From IMG/VR virus record IMGVR_UViG_3300010399_000027, positions 1 through 38,055 of that record: 38,055 nt of DNA, one strand, 5' to 3'. The notes beneath the pieces are model-generated. The model made no database searches. It was not told the origin of the DNA and saw only the letters and a list, made by a program, of their open reading frames with translations. Shown one piece after another: positions 29,636 to 37,554 of this stretch. Position numbers and translations under genes: made by a program. Source of the stretch: a virus. Position 1 is the first letter of the stretch. Every line of letters starts with the position of its first letter.

Positions 29636-29817
29636 CGAGATGCCTATCAAGTATGGTGATATCTCGCAAGGGTAAAATTATGCTGTATAAGAAATAGGAA
29701 GTCTAGAGGGAGAATGCCTTTATAAAAAGGCTGGGAGATTGCCGCCAGGAAACGCATTAAGATGCCACGCTGTAAATTAAGTCCAACGTTAATAAGGAGC
29801 GTGGCAAGAGGGTTTTT
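29636..29817 (+). ncRNA. Candidate GGA-rich CsrA-binding RNA divergent from csrA
   Basis: About 180 noncoding bases. The 5' end folds (CGAGAT 29636-29641 with ATCTCG 29661-29666). Five GGA motifs follow at 29697, 29709, 29734, 29748 and 29796, two as GGGAGA flanking the perfect hairpin GCCTTT-ATAA-AAAGGC (29716-29731). The 3' part has GCCACGCT (29764-29771) paired with AGCGTGGC (29798-29805), whose loop holds an AAGGA, and a T5 run at 29813-29817. CsrB/RsmY-type RNAs titrate CsrA through repeated GGA motifs. The strand is inferred from the GGA bias, promoter and T-run. Alternatively it is just the leader of leftward csrA mRNA. Confidence 0.45.
29677..29705 (-). promoter_or_regulatory. Possible leftward csrA promoter
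   Basis: Minus-strand TAGACT (29705-29700), 17-base spacer, CATAAT (29682-29677). The -35 matches four of six and the -10 five of six. It would give a csrA leader of about 75 bases containing the inverted repeat 29618-29625/29660-29667 and the CsrA site. Confidence 0.4.
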
Positions 29818-29823
29818 CTAAAG

Positions 29824-29916
29824 TTAGTAAGAAAGCATACATAACAGGGTCAAAACGGCAAACAGCGTTAACAAAAAGCCAAGGCCGTTAAGGCATTCAA
29901 TGAGTAATTGTTTCAT
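29824..29916 (-). CDS. 30-aa single-TM membrane peptide
   Basis: A tiny protein, MKQLLIECLNGLGFLLTLFA followed by VLTLLCMLSY, i.e. one membrane helix from residue 10 to 28. AGGAGA eight bases before ATG 29916 and an ATGA overlap with the upstream gene make translation likely. It could be a small membrane effector or holin-like peptide, or simply the last structural gene before csrA. Confidence 0.6.
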   Translation of the reverse strand: MKQLLIECLNGLGFLLTLFAVLTLLCMLSY

Positions 29917-30134
29917 GATTTAATCTCCTGTTCATGCCTATACTTATTTATAGCGTGACAAATATCAGTCAAAGCGCACTCAATTTGTTCTAATTCATCT
30001 AAGGTATAGGATTCTTTATGGTGCGTTATCATGCCCTGGTCAAAAAAGCTCATAGTTAGATGGTGCCTGATCACACCAAAATCTTTTATTGGTTCAAGAT
30101 TTATTTTAAATTCATCCAAGAATTGCGACATCAT
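29913..30134 (-). CDS. 73-aa accessory protein, unknown
   Basis: Mixed protein with a His/Met-rich middle (VIRHHLTMSFFDQGMITHHK) and a C-terminal helix (LDELEQIECALTDICHAINK). GAGAGG sits six to nine bases before the ATGATG start. ATGA-coupled to the 30-aa membrane peptide. Not recognised. Confidence 0.6.
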   Translation of the reverse strand: MMSQFLDEFKINLEPIKDFGVIRHHLTMSFFDQGMITHHKESYTLDELEQIECALTDICHAINKYRHEQEIKS

Positions 30135-30136
30135 TT

Positions 30137-30274
30137 TTAAACCTCTCCAAAGTCATAGTCGTTATTTTCATCATTCCATACTTCATTATCTTCATACAAT
30201 TCTGGATTGTCTTTGATATGGAAATAATCCTCGTCACCGTGTAGGGAGTCTATACTGTAGCCTGAATAAGTCAT
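30137..30274 (-). CDS. 45-aa very acidic protein
   Basis: MTYSGYSIDSLHGDEDYFHI followed by a nearly uninterrupted acidic/Asn run (LYEDNEVWNDENNDYD). The start is in an ATGA overlap with the upstream gene. Short, highly acidic early phage proteins often act as DNA mimics or inhibitors, but there is no direct evidence here. Confidence 0.6.
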   Translation of the reverse strand: MTYSGYSIDSLHGDEDYFHIKDNPELYEDNEVWNDENNDYDFGEV

Positions 30275-30498
30275 GCTTCCCCCTTAATTTGCTTTTTTAG
30301 TATGCTCAATTCTTTGTCTCCATGGTCTAAGCATCTAAAAATCACTGCGGCTTGTACCATAGCGTCGCATTTATTATAACTTTTTTCTTTTGTACCATCG
30401 TCTGCGTGAATTTCTTTTATCAAATATTCGATAAGTCCTTGTAACTTTAATAAATTATTTAAACATACTTTAGTGGCTTCAATTTCATTGTTTTTCAT
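30271..30498 (-). CDS. 75-aa helical accessory protein
   Basis: Helical, Lys/Leu-rich (CLNNLLKLQGLIEYLIKEIH, then AAVIFRCLDHGDKELSILKK). Overlaps both neighbours by four bases (ATGA). Unknown. Confidence 0.6.
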   Translation of the reverse strand: MKNNEIEATKVCLNNLLKLQGLIEYLIKEIHADDGTKEKSYNKCDAMVQAAVIFRCLDHGDKELSILKKQIKGEA

Positions 30499-30761
30499 TT
30501 TAGCTCCATGTTTGTTTTTGATTCTGGTTGTGTATTCTGCGACTCTGGTTGTGTATTTTGCAATGCTGGTTGCAGTTGTATTATGTTTATTGCTTCAGTA
30601 AGAGCTTGAATGGCTCCTAAGTTCTTAGCGTAAACATTCGTGTCGAATAAAGCCGAGTCCGCTCCTACTGATTCTATTTTTTTTTGATAATCGTTACGTA
30701 GGCACTCTAAAATCTTTATTGGACATTGTGGTGCTTGTTTGTGGAAGGTGTGGCTATACAT
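30495..30761 (-). CDS. 88-aa accessory protein with a C-terminal repeat
   Basis: A helical protein (IKILECLRNDYQKKIESVGA; AIQALTEAINIIQLQ). Its C-terminus is a short duplication, QNTQPES twice, reflecting a 21-bp repeat in the DNA that may vary in number. No intergenic base separates it from the upstream gene. Unknown. Confidence 0.6.
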   Translation of the reverse strand: MYSHTFHKQAPQCPIKILECLRNDYQKKIESVGADSALFDTNVYAKNLGAIQALTEAINIIQLQPALQNTQPESQNTQPESKTNMELK

Positions 30762-31025
30762 TTATTGCTCCTTTGCTTTTAAGTTTTCAATTATGCCGTC
30801 TATTTTGGCGTGTAGGTCTTCGAACGATTTGAAGTGATAACGGTCATAGTTTCCATTATGTGCCTCGATTGATAATTCGAACTCCTCGCGGGAATGAGCT
30901 GCGTCCAAAGTGCTCATATAAATTTCTATTCTGCACCACCTTTTAGTTATTGCGTTTATTCTCCTAGTGATATCCAAGAGGATAGCTTTTAATTCTTTGT
31001 AGCTATATTTTAGTTCTTGTGTCAT
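30762..31025 (-). CDS. 87-aa helical accessory protein
   Basis: Amphipathic helices (YSYKELKAILLDITRRINAI; DLHAKIDGIIENLKAKE) around a Tyr/His-rich centre. CAAGGA precedes ATG 31025. A GC hairpin (31042-31055) lies just upstream in the mRNA. Unknown. Confidence 0.6.
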   Translation of the reverse strand: MTQELKYSYKELKAILLDITRRINAITKRWCRIEIYMSTLDAAHSREEFELSIEAHNGNYDRYHFKSFEDLHAKIDGIIENLKAKEQ

Positions 31026-31041
31026 TTTGGTTCCTTGTTAT

Positions 31042-31055
31042 GCCCCTTACGGGGC
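31042..31055 (-). other. GC-rich hairpin within the leftward operon
   Basis: GCCCC (31042-31046) and GGGGC (31051-31055) with a four-base loop, no U-tract on the minus strand. It sits in the 35-base gap between two genes and may lower downstream expression or protect mRNA ends. Confidence 0.5.
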
Positions 31056-31060
31056 GGTTA

Positions 31061-31267
31061 TTAATATGTTCTTTCTGCGAACTTACCAAATTCGTATCCG
31101 TAGCTATATAATTTAAATAAATCATTCATATCGCCGTTTTGGTAGATGCGGCCTTTTGCCCACATTTCTTTGTCTTCCTTATCAAGCCGTCCTCTCATGC
31201 TACAAGTCTTTAAATCTTTTTCAAAAGCGTCGATTAATTCGCAATGTTCTTTATCAAATAGTTTCAT
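31061..31267 (-). CDS. 68-aa accessory protein
   Basis: Charged helical protein (LFDKEHCELIDAFEKDLKTC, then MWAKGRIYQNG and YSYGYEFGKFAERTY). The final aromatic motif resembles the ends of small phage proteins in which a helix closes with GYEFG-like residues. Unknown. Confidence 0.55.
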   Translation of the reverse strand: MKLFDKEHCELIDAFEKDLKTCSMRGRLDKEDKEMWAKGRIYQNGDMNDLFKLYSYGYEFGKFAERTY

Positions 31268-31270
31268 AAT

Positions 31271-31513
31271 TTAACCCCTTGGATTGTAGCAAAACACATA
31301 ACCGCCTTTGACCGCGCCATTTACTATTTTACTTCTATCCCATTGCCAGCGCATTTTGTCTAAAAATGCACACGCAGCTTTATAATATGCGCCAGAGTCG
31401 TTGCATTCATAATCGTGAGGGATTGTTATTGAATTGCCGTCAAAATCAAAAGCCTTGATTCTTGCGCCTTTTGTATTTGTTGGAGATAGATATTTAGTTT
31501 GTATTGCTTTCAT
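31271..31513 (-). CDS. 80-aa accessory protein
   Basis: N-terminal beta segment (KYLSPTNTKGARIKAFDFDG, then NSITIPHDYE) followed by a Trp-rich helix (AACAFLDKMRWQWDRSK). It is 50 bases downstream of the first gene of the operon. The N-terminal TKYLSPTNTKGxRIKA pattern recurs in small phage proteins of unknown function. Confidence 0.6.
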   Translation of the reverse strand: MKAIQTKYLSPTNTKGARIKAFDFDGNSITIPHDYECNDSGAYYKAACAFLDKMRWQWDRSKIVNGAVKGGYVFCYNPRG

Positions 31514-31563
31514 GTTTTCACCCTCAGTGGTTGTTATTGATAATCAGTTATCTTTTTATTGTG

Positions 31564-31719
31564 TTATTTTGTGGAAAAAGCCAAGCCCTTATATTCCTCT
31601 CTTGTTATTCCCCATTCTTTACAGATTTTTTTAACAATTCTTTCATATTGATTATGTAAGCGTTTTTTGCGCAACTCTTCACGTTTTCTATTTTTCTCAA
31701 TGGCTTCATGTAAATTCAT
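31564..31719 (-). CDS. 51-aa basic protein, first gene of the leftward operon
   Basis: MNLHEAIEKNRKREELRKKR, then a helix and WGITREEYKGLAFST: strongly basic, so nucleic-acid binding is possible. AGGGGT lies five bases before ATG 31719, and the operator-controlled promoter is about 36 bases upstream. Transcription of nine small genes and csrA appears to start here. Confidence 0.6.
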   Translation of the reverse strand: MNLHEAIEKNRKREELRKKRLHNQYERIVKKICKEWGITREEYKGLAFSTK

Positions 31720-31754
31720 TTTTACCCCTTGTTGTTAATCTCTAATATGTAAGC

Positions 31755-31783
31755 ATCATAACAAAGCTTTTGTATTAATACAA
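31755..31783 (-). promoter_or_regulatory. Leftward promoter of the csrA/small-gene operon
   Basis: Minus-strand TTGTAT (31783-31778), a 17-base spacer and TATGAT (31760-31755). The -35 lies inside the palindromic operator at 31770-31783, exactly as at 21.25 kb. Confidence 0.68.
31770..31783. promoter_or_regulatory. Operator O1', perfect palindrome TTGTATTAATACAA
   Basis: Identical to O1 at 21249-21262. It ties this operon, 10 kb away, to the same repressor as the recombination operon. Confidence 0.8.
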
Positions 31784-31788
31784 TACCT

Positions 31789-31802
31789 TTGTATTAAAAA
31801 TA
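31789..31802. promoter_or_regulatory. Operator O2', imperfect copy
   Basis: TTGTATTAAAAATA, five bases after O1', the same spacing as the 21.2-kb pair. Its right half is poorly conserved, so binding would depend on cooperation with O1'. Confidence 0.6.
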
Positions 31803-31883
31803 TTAAACTATTTTATTGAGGCTTGATCTCATTGAGGTTTCACGGGCTTAAGTGTTTAATACGTTTAAAAAGCAAGTAGCATA

Positions 31884-31911
31884 TTGATTTTACTAGTATA
31901 GGTGATATTAT
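31884..31911 (+). promoter_or_regulatory. Possible rightward promoter for the zinc-ribbon/methylase genes
   Basis: TTGATT (31884-31889), 16-base spacer, TATTAT (31906-31911). The match is moderate. If real, transcription starts near 31918, which would favour the ATG at 31944 for the next gene. Confidence 0.4.
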
Positions 31912-31943
31912 TAACGGAGTTATCAACAGAAATTGTGAATAAA

Positions 31944-32183
31944 ATGCTCTTACGCTGTCATGCTTGCCGAGGAAGTAAAAAAGTATATCAAATTAATGGC
32001 GGATATACTTTAAGTCCAATGCTAGGTGGCTCTAAGATGAAATGCCCTGAGTGCGGCGGACTTGGCAAAGTTCTTTCGAAAGAAGAAAAAGAAGAACTTA
32101 AGTCTAAGCATGAAGAAGAAAAGCAAGAAAGTGCAAAAGTAGTTGATAAGAAGAGCTCCCCTAAAACTAAAAATGTTGCGTAA
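31944..32183 (+). CDS. 79-aa DnaJ-type zinc-ribbon protein
   Basis: Two C-x-x-C-x-G motifs (CHACRGSKKVY and CPECGGLGKVL) separated by about 25 residues make one zinc centre like a DnaJ Cys-rich repeat. The C-terminus is a Lys/Glu-rich tail. The start is uncertain: ATG 31944 (used), GTG 31935 or GTG 31902, the only clear GGAG (31915-31918) being far from all of them. It precedes the methyltransferase by 12 bases. Function unknown, probably protein or nucleic-acid binding. Confidence 0.6.
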   Translation: MLLRCHACRGSKKVYQINGGYTLSPMLGGSKMKCPECGGLGKVLSKEEKEELKSKHEEEKQESAKVVDKKSSPKTKNVA

Positions 32184-32195
32184 AATCAAGAGCTT

Positions 32196-33416
32196 ATGAA
32201 TGCGTATACCCTCTATAACACAATTTGTGTAAAAAATCTTCAAAAATATCAAAATAACTCACGCATACATTCAAAAGAACAAATACAGCAAGTAGTCAAT
32301 AGCATCAAGGAGTTTGGCTTCACTAACCCTATTTTGGTTGATGAAAATAATACCATAATAGCAGGACATTGCCGTTTAGAGGCCGCACTTATTATTGGGA
32401 TGAGTGAAGTTCCCTGCATTACGCTTACAGGCTTATCCGAAGCGCAAAAAAAAGCCTATGTGATAGCCGATAATAAGCTTGCTTTAAATGCCAATTGGGA
32501 TTTCGCAATGCTAAAGTCCGAGTTTGAAGCCCTTAAGCTAGATGACTATGACTTGGAGAAAACAGGATTCGTTTTAGAAGAGTTGTGCGATATTTTAGGA
32601 AATGAAGAGCCACAAGGTCTTTGCGACGATAATGAATGCCCCGAGGTTTCAGGAGAAACAGTATGCAAGCCAGGGGACTTGTGGATTCTTGGTAATCACC
32701 GCCTGCTTTGCGGCGATAGCACGGTTCAAACAGATGTTGATAGATTACTTGATGGCCAAAGCCCTAATACAATGATTACCGACCCTCCATATGGAGTGAA
32801 GCTTGACATGTCATGGCGTGATACTGCCAAACCTGACGGTAGCAAAAACAATAAAAACGTGGTCAAGAATGACGATCGCGCAGACTGGTATGATACTTAT
32901 GTGCTATTCCCAGGAGCGGTGGCTTACGTGTGGCATGCTAGCGCGTTTAGTGATGTGGTGATGACTAACCTTCGAGACGCAGGGTTTGAGGTTAAGCAAC
33001 AAATTATATGGCGTAAAAGTAGCTTTGTATTGGGGCGATCTAATTACCACTGGCAGCATGAGCCTTGTTGGTATGCGGTTAAAAAAGGTGCAACGTCTAA
33101 TTGGAAAGGAGATCGCAAACAAACAACGGTTTGGGATTGCGATGCGCCTAATCGTAGTTGCTCATCCTCAAAAGACGATAAGACTGCTCACCCAACTCAA
33201 AAGCCTGTAGAGTTATTTTCTAAGTCTATATTGCATCACACAAATCCTGGGGAATATGTTTACGATCCCTTTGCAGGAAGTGGTACTTTAATGATTGCAG
33301 CAGAAAAAACTGGCAGACGAGCTTTAATGATGGAGCTTGACCCAAAGTATGCGGACGTTATAATTCAGAGATACGAGCGATTTACTGGTAAGAAAGGAGA
33401 GCTTTATGGCGCGTGA
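32196..33416 (+). CDS. ParB-like domain fused to a DNA methyltransferase
   Basis: A 406-aa fusion. Residues 8-95 form a ParB/Srx N-terminal domain (FTNPILVD, IIAGHCRLEAALIIG with the G-x-x-R box, IADNKLAL). Residues 160-400 form an N4-cytosine/N6-adenine methyltransferase with motif order IV then I: TDPPYGV at 195-201, HPTQKP at 332-337 and DPFAGSGTL at 357-365 for S-adenosylmethionine. Such orphan enzymes in phages methylate phage DNA, usually against host restriction or to time packaging. There is no companion restriction enzyme. It lies directly before terminase, with an 11-base overlap (33406-33416). Confidence 0.9.
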   Translation: MNAYTLYNTICVKNLQKYQNNSRIHSKEQIQQVVNSIKEFGFTNPILVDENNTIIAGHCRLEAALIIGMSEVPCITLTGLSEAQKKAYVIADNKLALNANWDFAMLKSEFEALKLDDYDLEKTGFVLEELCDILGNEEPQGLCDDNECPEVSGETVCKPGDLWILGNHRLLCGDSTVQTDVDRLLDGQSPNTMITDPPYGVKLDMSWRDTAKPDGSKNNKNVVKNDDRADWYDTYVLFPGAVAYVWHASAFSDVVMTNLRDAGFEVKQQIIWRKSSFVLGRSNYHWQHEPCWYAVKKGATSNWKGDRKQTTVWDCDAPNRSCSSSKDDKTAHPTQKPVELFSKSILHHTNPGEYVYDPFAGSGTLMIAAEKTGRRALMMELDPKYADVIIQRYERFTGKKGELYGA

Positions 33417-33807
33417 CCCCGAGACTATAACCAGGGATGACATCGGTTTATTTTTACCTCACGAACCCACGGAAGTTACAAGAGCTGAAGTTATGGCGTT
33501 AGTTAGCTTTGGAAACACACAAGAGCAAATAGCATCCTATCTTGATATTACAAAAAAAACACTAGAAAAACATTACAGACGCGAACTAGATACGGCAACA
33601 ATTAGAGCAAATGCTCAAGTGGCTAAAAGGCTTTATAATAAGGCAGTGCAACAAGACGACCTTCAAGCACAGATTTTTTGGCTTAAGACTAGAGCGAGAT
33701 GGAGGACGGTTGACGAAAATGGCGATCGAGTTTCTCCAGAAGATACTTTGTCAAAAATCCAAGCTTTAGTAGCGGATTTAAATAAAACTAATATGAGTGA
33801 TATTTGA
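33406..33807 (+). CDS. Terminase small subunit
   Basis: A 133-aa protein that recognises phage DNA for packaging. EVMALVSFGNTQEQIASYLD and ITKKTLEKHYRRELDTAT form the helix-turn-helix typical of the family, followed by the oligomerisation helix AKRLYNKAVQQDDLQAQIFW and the near-invariant LKTRARWRT. It overlaps the methyltransferase upstream by 11 bases and the large terminase by four (TTGA). Any pac site should lie in or near this gene. Confidence 0.88.
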   Translation: MARDPETITRDDIGLFLPHEPTEVTRAEVMALVSFGNTQEQIASYLDITKKTLEKHYRRELDTATIRANAQVAKRLYNKAVQQDDLQAQIFWLKTRARWRTVDENGDRVSPEDTLSKIQALVADLNKTNMSDI

Positions 33808-35336
33808 CTGAACAAGAACACGCACAGCTAGTTAGCGACCTACAATCAAGCTTTTTCTTATTCATTCGAACATTCTACCCCCTATTAACTAGCAGACAAT
33901 TCATAATACCCATGCCACCAGGTCGCGAAAGCCACGTTGTTACTATATGCCGTGTTCTTATGTCCGTTTCTAGACTTGAGATACTAAGAGAAATCACAAA
34001 CGTACCGCCTGGCCACGGTAAGAGTACTCTATTAAGCTTTTGGGTAGCTTGGTGTCTTTGCAAGTGGCCTGATTCTAGGTTTCTTTATATTGCTTATGCG
34101 CAATCATTGGCAGCAGGACACACAGATACAATTCGCCGCATTATGATGCTTAAAGAGTATCGTGATTTATTTGGCGTGGAGCTAAGAAGTGACAGCAAAG
34201 CAAAGGATAACTTTAAAACTGTAGCAGGCGGCCAGGTAGTGGCTTTAGGCTCAACAGGGGCGATTACGGGACTTGATGCTGGCTTGCCTGGGCTTGATAG
34301 GTTCTCCGGGGCTTTGATTTTAGATGACCCCCATAAGCCTGATGAAGTATTTTCAGACACTATGCGCGAAAAGGTAATACAGAACTACCGAGACACAATT
34401 CAACAAAGGGCTCGCGGGATTAACGTGCCCTATATACTTATTGGGCAGAGACTTCATGAGGCTGATTTATGTCAATATCTTTTAGATGGCGAAGACGGCC
34501 ACGAATGGCATAGCACCATACTTAAGTCTATTGACGATGCAGGGAACCCATTGTACCCCGAGGCATTCCCATTAGAAATGCTAAGAATTAGGCAGGAGCG
34601 CGATATTTACGTATTTAGCGCGCAGCACCAACAGCAACCCCAGCCGGCAGGCGGCTCTCTCTTTAAGCCAGAATGGTTTATCATTTTGGACGATGAACCC
34701 GAAATGCTAACTACATTCATAACAGCAGACACTGCCGAAACAGACAAAAGCTATAATGACGCGACTGTCTTTAGTTTTTGGGGTGTTTATGAGATTGAAA
34801 CCATGGGGCGTAAAACTGGCGAGCATGGACTTCATTGGTTAGATTGCTTAGAAACCAGGATTGAGCCCAAGGACTTACAAGACACCTTCATGGATTTTTA
34901 CAATGATTGTATGCGACACCCCAAGCCCCCCTTGCTTGCGGCTATTGAAAAGAAATCTACAGGCGTAACTCTGTTGTCAGTTCTAAAAGAATTGCGTGGG
35001 ATGCAAATACGAGACATTGAGCGCAGCCGAGCAAGCGGAAGCAAAACAGCTAGATTTTTAGCTACACAACCGCATGTTGCAGCAAAGAAGGTATCCTTCA
35101 CTATTAACGCCAAGCATTCCAAGGCATGCATTGACCACATGAGTAAGATAACGGCGAATGATTCACATCGGCACGATGATATTGCCGATACCCTATGCGA
35201 TGCGGTTAAAATTGCACTGATTGATAAAACATTAATGATTGCACTTAATGACAACAACGACACAAAGAGTATAATATCAACCCTAGCACAATCTTTTGAT
35301 AGAAAAGTTCAGTCGCAAAGATTAAGATACAAATAA
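33804..35336 (+). CDS. Terminase large subunit (ATPase and nuclease)
   Basis: A 510-aa packaging motor. N-terminal ATPase: Walker A NVPPGHGKST (residues 66-75), Walker B ALILDDPHK (170-178), a coupling region near ILIGQRLHE. The C-terminal RNase H-like nuclease starts at FITADTAETD (305-314, Asp309 a likely metal ligand) and ends with HDDIADTLCDAV. It binds the portal, cuts concatemers and pumps DNA. The start is TTG 33804, overlapping the small-subunit stop as TTGA; the next in-frame Met is residue 37, inside the conserved region, so the TTG start is well supported. Confidence 0.92.
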   Translation: MTEQEHAQLVSDLQSSFFLFIRTFYPLLTSRQFIIPMPPGRESHVVTICRVLMSVSRLEILREITNVPPGHGKSTLLSFWVAWCLCKWPDSRFLYIAYAQSLAAGHTDTIRRIMMLKEYRDLFGVELRSDSKAKDNFKTVAGGQVVALGSTGAITGLDAGLPGLDRFSGALILDDPHKPDEVFSDTMREKVIQNYRDTIQQRARGINVPYILIGQRLHEADLCQYLLDGEDGHEWHSTILKSIDDAGNPLYPEAFPLEMLRIRQERDIYVFSAQHQQQPQPAGGSLFKPEWFIILDDEPEMLTTFITADTAETDKSYNDATVFSFWGVYEIETMGRKTGEHGLHWLDCLETRIEPKDLQDTFMDFYNDCMRHPKPPLLAAIEKKSTGVTLLSVLKELRGMQIRDIERSRASGSKTARFLATQPHVAAKKVSFTINAKHSKACIDHMSKITANDSHRHDDIADTLCDAVKIALIDKTLMIALNDNNDTKSIISTLAQSFDRKVQSQRLRYK

Positions 35337-35385
35337 AAAGCAGTACGATAGCAAAAGGGATTTGCGAAAACTTAAAGGACAAGCT

Positions 35386-37554
35386 ATGGCATACAGCGAA
35401 GTCGCACAAAAGCATCAAGACAAACTTCCCGAAATTAAAAGATGTATTTCAGATTCTCGCGAATACTTCCAAGAAAACATAAATCGCTATAATGAATTTA
35501 TGAATTTTGTGTTTAAGACTTCCTTAACACAAGATGACGAGAACTCATTGTCCGAAATAGGCAAGCCCACAGTTGAGTTTAATATTCTTGAATCTAAGAT
35601 ATCTCGCCTTCGCGGAGAGTTTGCCAAACAACAACCGAGCCTCACGGTACGAGCGGCTGACGGCGTTCCAATTCAGCATTTAACCCCTGATTTTATTCAA
35701 TTAATAGATGTTATTGAGGCTCATTTACGCGCCGTATTCTTTGATGCCGCAAACGACAAGCTTGAATACGATGTTTATTCGGACTTACTTGCTGGAGGCT
35801 ATTCCGTATTACAAGTTTATACCGATTATGTAAGTGAGATGTCTTTTGAGCAAAATATCTTTGTTGAGCGCGTGTTTGACCCAACCCTTTCGGGCTTTGA
35901 CCCCTTGGCTAGAAAGTCGCACAAAGGAGATGGCGAGTACTGCTTTTGCCTATATCCATACAAGAAAGCAGACTTTGAGGAGAAGTTCGGAAAAGAATAC
36001 ACGGAAAATATGAAGTTCTCATCCTTTAGTGTTGACGGCTTTGCATGGTCATATAAAAACGGTGAAGAGGATATCGTTTTAGTTTGCGATTACTATTGCA
36101 AGAAGAAAAAACAAAAAAAGATTATTAAGCTTTCCAACGGACACGTTGTTACTGAAGAAGAATACAAAGAATTTTTACAAGCGTGGCAAGAATCAGGCCG
36201 TGTGGAACAACCCCCAATCCCTATAGGCAAGCCCAGAAAAACTACTCTTACAACAATTGAACGATACACCTTATGCGAAAACGCTGTACTTGACCATCAA
36301 CCAACGAACTACAAGTATTTGCCCTTAGTATTTGTTGACGGTAATAGCGTAACTTTAAATTGTGGCCAGGTTTCAGAGCAGATGACAAGACCTTATGTGT
36401 ACCATGCGAAGGGCATACAGATGCTTAAGAACTTTGCGGGGCAGTCGCTTGGTAATGAGATTGAGAATCTTGTGCAGCATAAGTTTGTAGTTGCCGTAGA
36501 GTCTATACCGCCAGAATATCAAAGCGCATATGCCAACGTACAGAAAGCGGACGTACTTGCTTATAATCACTTCCTTGATAAAAGAAACCCAGAAGTGACT
36601 TTACCGCCACCACGTGAAGTTCAAAGAACACCAATACCGCCAGAGATAACAAACGCCTTTAGAATATCGGACGAGATGACGCAAACAATTCTGGGGAGCT
36701 ACGATAGTGCGCTTGGTATTAACGACAATCAATTGTCAGGCGTAGCAATAGCAAATGGTGCATTGCAATCCAATAACGCATCGGTGCCTTACTTGATAGG
36801 CTTCATTAAAGGGCTTAATCGAGTTGGGGAAATTATCGTTGATTTGATTCCAAAGTATTACCGTACCCCTAGAAGCCTTCCAGTGTTAAGGCCTAACGGC
36901 AAGCGTGAATATGAAATCATAAATAAGCGCGGTAGTTTATTTATGAACTATAACCCCAACTTCTTGCAAGTTAAAGTTGAAACGGGCGTTAACTTTGCTA
37001 TGCAAAAAGAGATTGCATTGCAGACTATAGTTAAGCTTATGCAAGTAAGTCCTCTATTTGCGCAGTTTATAAATACCGAAGGGCTGCCGATGTTGCTTGA
37101 TAATATTGATATTCGGGGCATAGATGAGCTTAAGATGAAAGCTGAGCAATTCATGAAGCAGATGAAAGGCCAGCAACAGCAGGCGCAACAAACTCAGTCA
37201 CAACAAATGCAAATGCAGCAACAAGCAGCGCAAATGGCGTTAGCTAAACAACAGAAAGAGTTGCAGTCGCCAACGGCAGAACAAATTAAACTCATGGAAT
37301 TACAGCAACAAGGGCAAGTTGATGCCGCAAATGTGGCTATTAAAGAGCGCGATAGCGAGACTAAGTTTATTGAGACTCTAGCTAAAGTGCGTAATCTTGA
37401 TGTGGATGCTGAGCTCGAAAAATCTAAAATTGATGCAGAAAATGCTCGAAGCCAAGTCGACATGGTTATAGCTACAGAAAAGCATCAAGTGGATGTTGCA
37501 AAAACTATTAAAGAAATGAACGAGGTTAAAAATGAAACTAACAGCGAAAGCTAG
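35386..37554 (+). CDS. Portal protein, P22 gp1-like
   Basis: A 722-aa protein, close to the P22 portal (725 aa). It forms the dodecameric ring through which DNA enters and leaves. The N-terminus (SREYFQENINRYNEFMNFVF, then GKPTVEFNILESKISRLRGE) and the central VERVFDPTLSGFDPLARKS match the family. Residues about 585-640 are extremely Gln-rich with MQMQQQAAQM, followed by a long coiled coil (to 722) corresponding to the C-terminal barrel that projects into the P22 capsid. AAGGA lies seven bases before ATG 35386; an upstream TTG (35362) was rejected. Confidence 0.9.
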   Translation: MAYSEVAQKHQDKLPEIKRCISDSREYFQENINRYNEFMNFVFKTSLTQDDENSLSEIGKPTVEFNILESKISRLRGEFAKQQPSLTVRAADGVPIQHLTPDFIQLIDVIEAHLRAVFFDAANDKLEYDVYSDLLAGGYSVLQVYTDYVSEMSFEQNIFVERVFDPTLSGFDPLARKSHKGDGEYCFCLYPYKKADFEEKFGKEYTENMKFSSFSVDGFAWSYKNGEEDIVLVCDYYCKKKKQKKIIKLSNGHVVTEEEYKEFLQAWQESGRVEQPPIPIGKPRKTTLTTIERYTLCENAVLDHQPTNYKYLPLVFVDGNSVTLNCGQVSEQMTRPYVYHAKGIQMLKNFAGQSLGNEIENLVQHKFVVAVESIPPEYQSAYANVQKADVLAYNHFLDKRNPEVTLPPPREVQRTPIPPEITNAFRISDEMTQTILGSYDSALGINDNQLSGVAIANGALQSNNASVPYLIGFIKGLNRVGEIIVDLIPKYYRTPRSLPVLRPNGKREYEIINKRGSLFMNYNPNFLQVKVETGVNFAMQKEIALQTIVKLMQVSPLFAQFINTEGLPMLLDNIDIRGIDELKMKAEQFMKQMKGQQQQAQQTQSQQMQMQQQAAQMALAKQQKELQSPTAEQIKLMELQQQGQVDAANVAIKERDSETKFIETLAKVRNLDVDAELEKSKIDAENARSQVDMVIATEKHQVDVAKTIKEMNEVKNETNSES

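Noticed and set aside
34094-35263. Open frames on the minus strand inside the large terminase gene
   Set aside because: They lie antisense to a conserved gene, have no ribosome sites or recognisable products, and reflect codon bias of the + strand gene.
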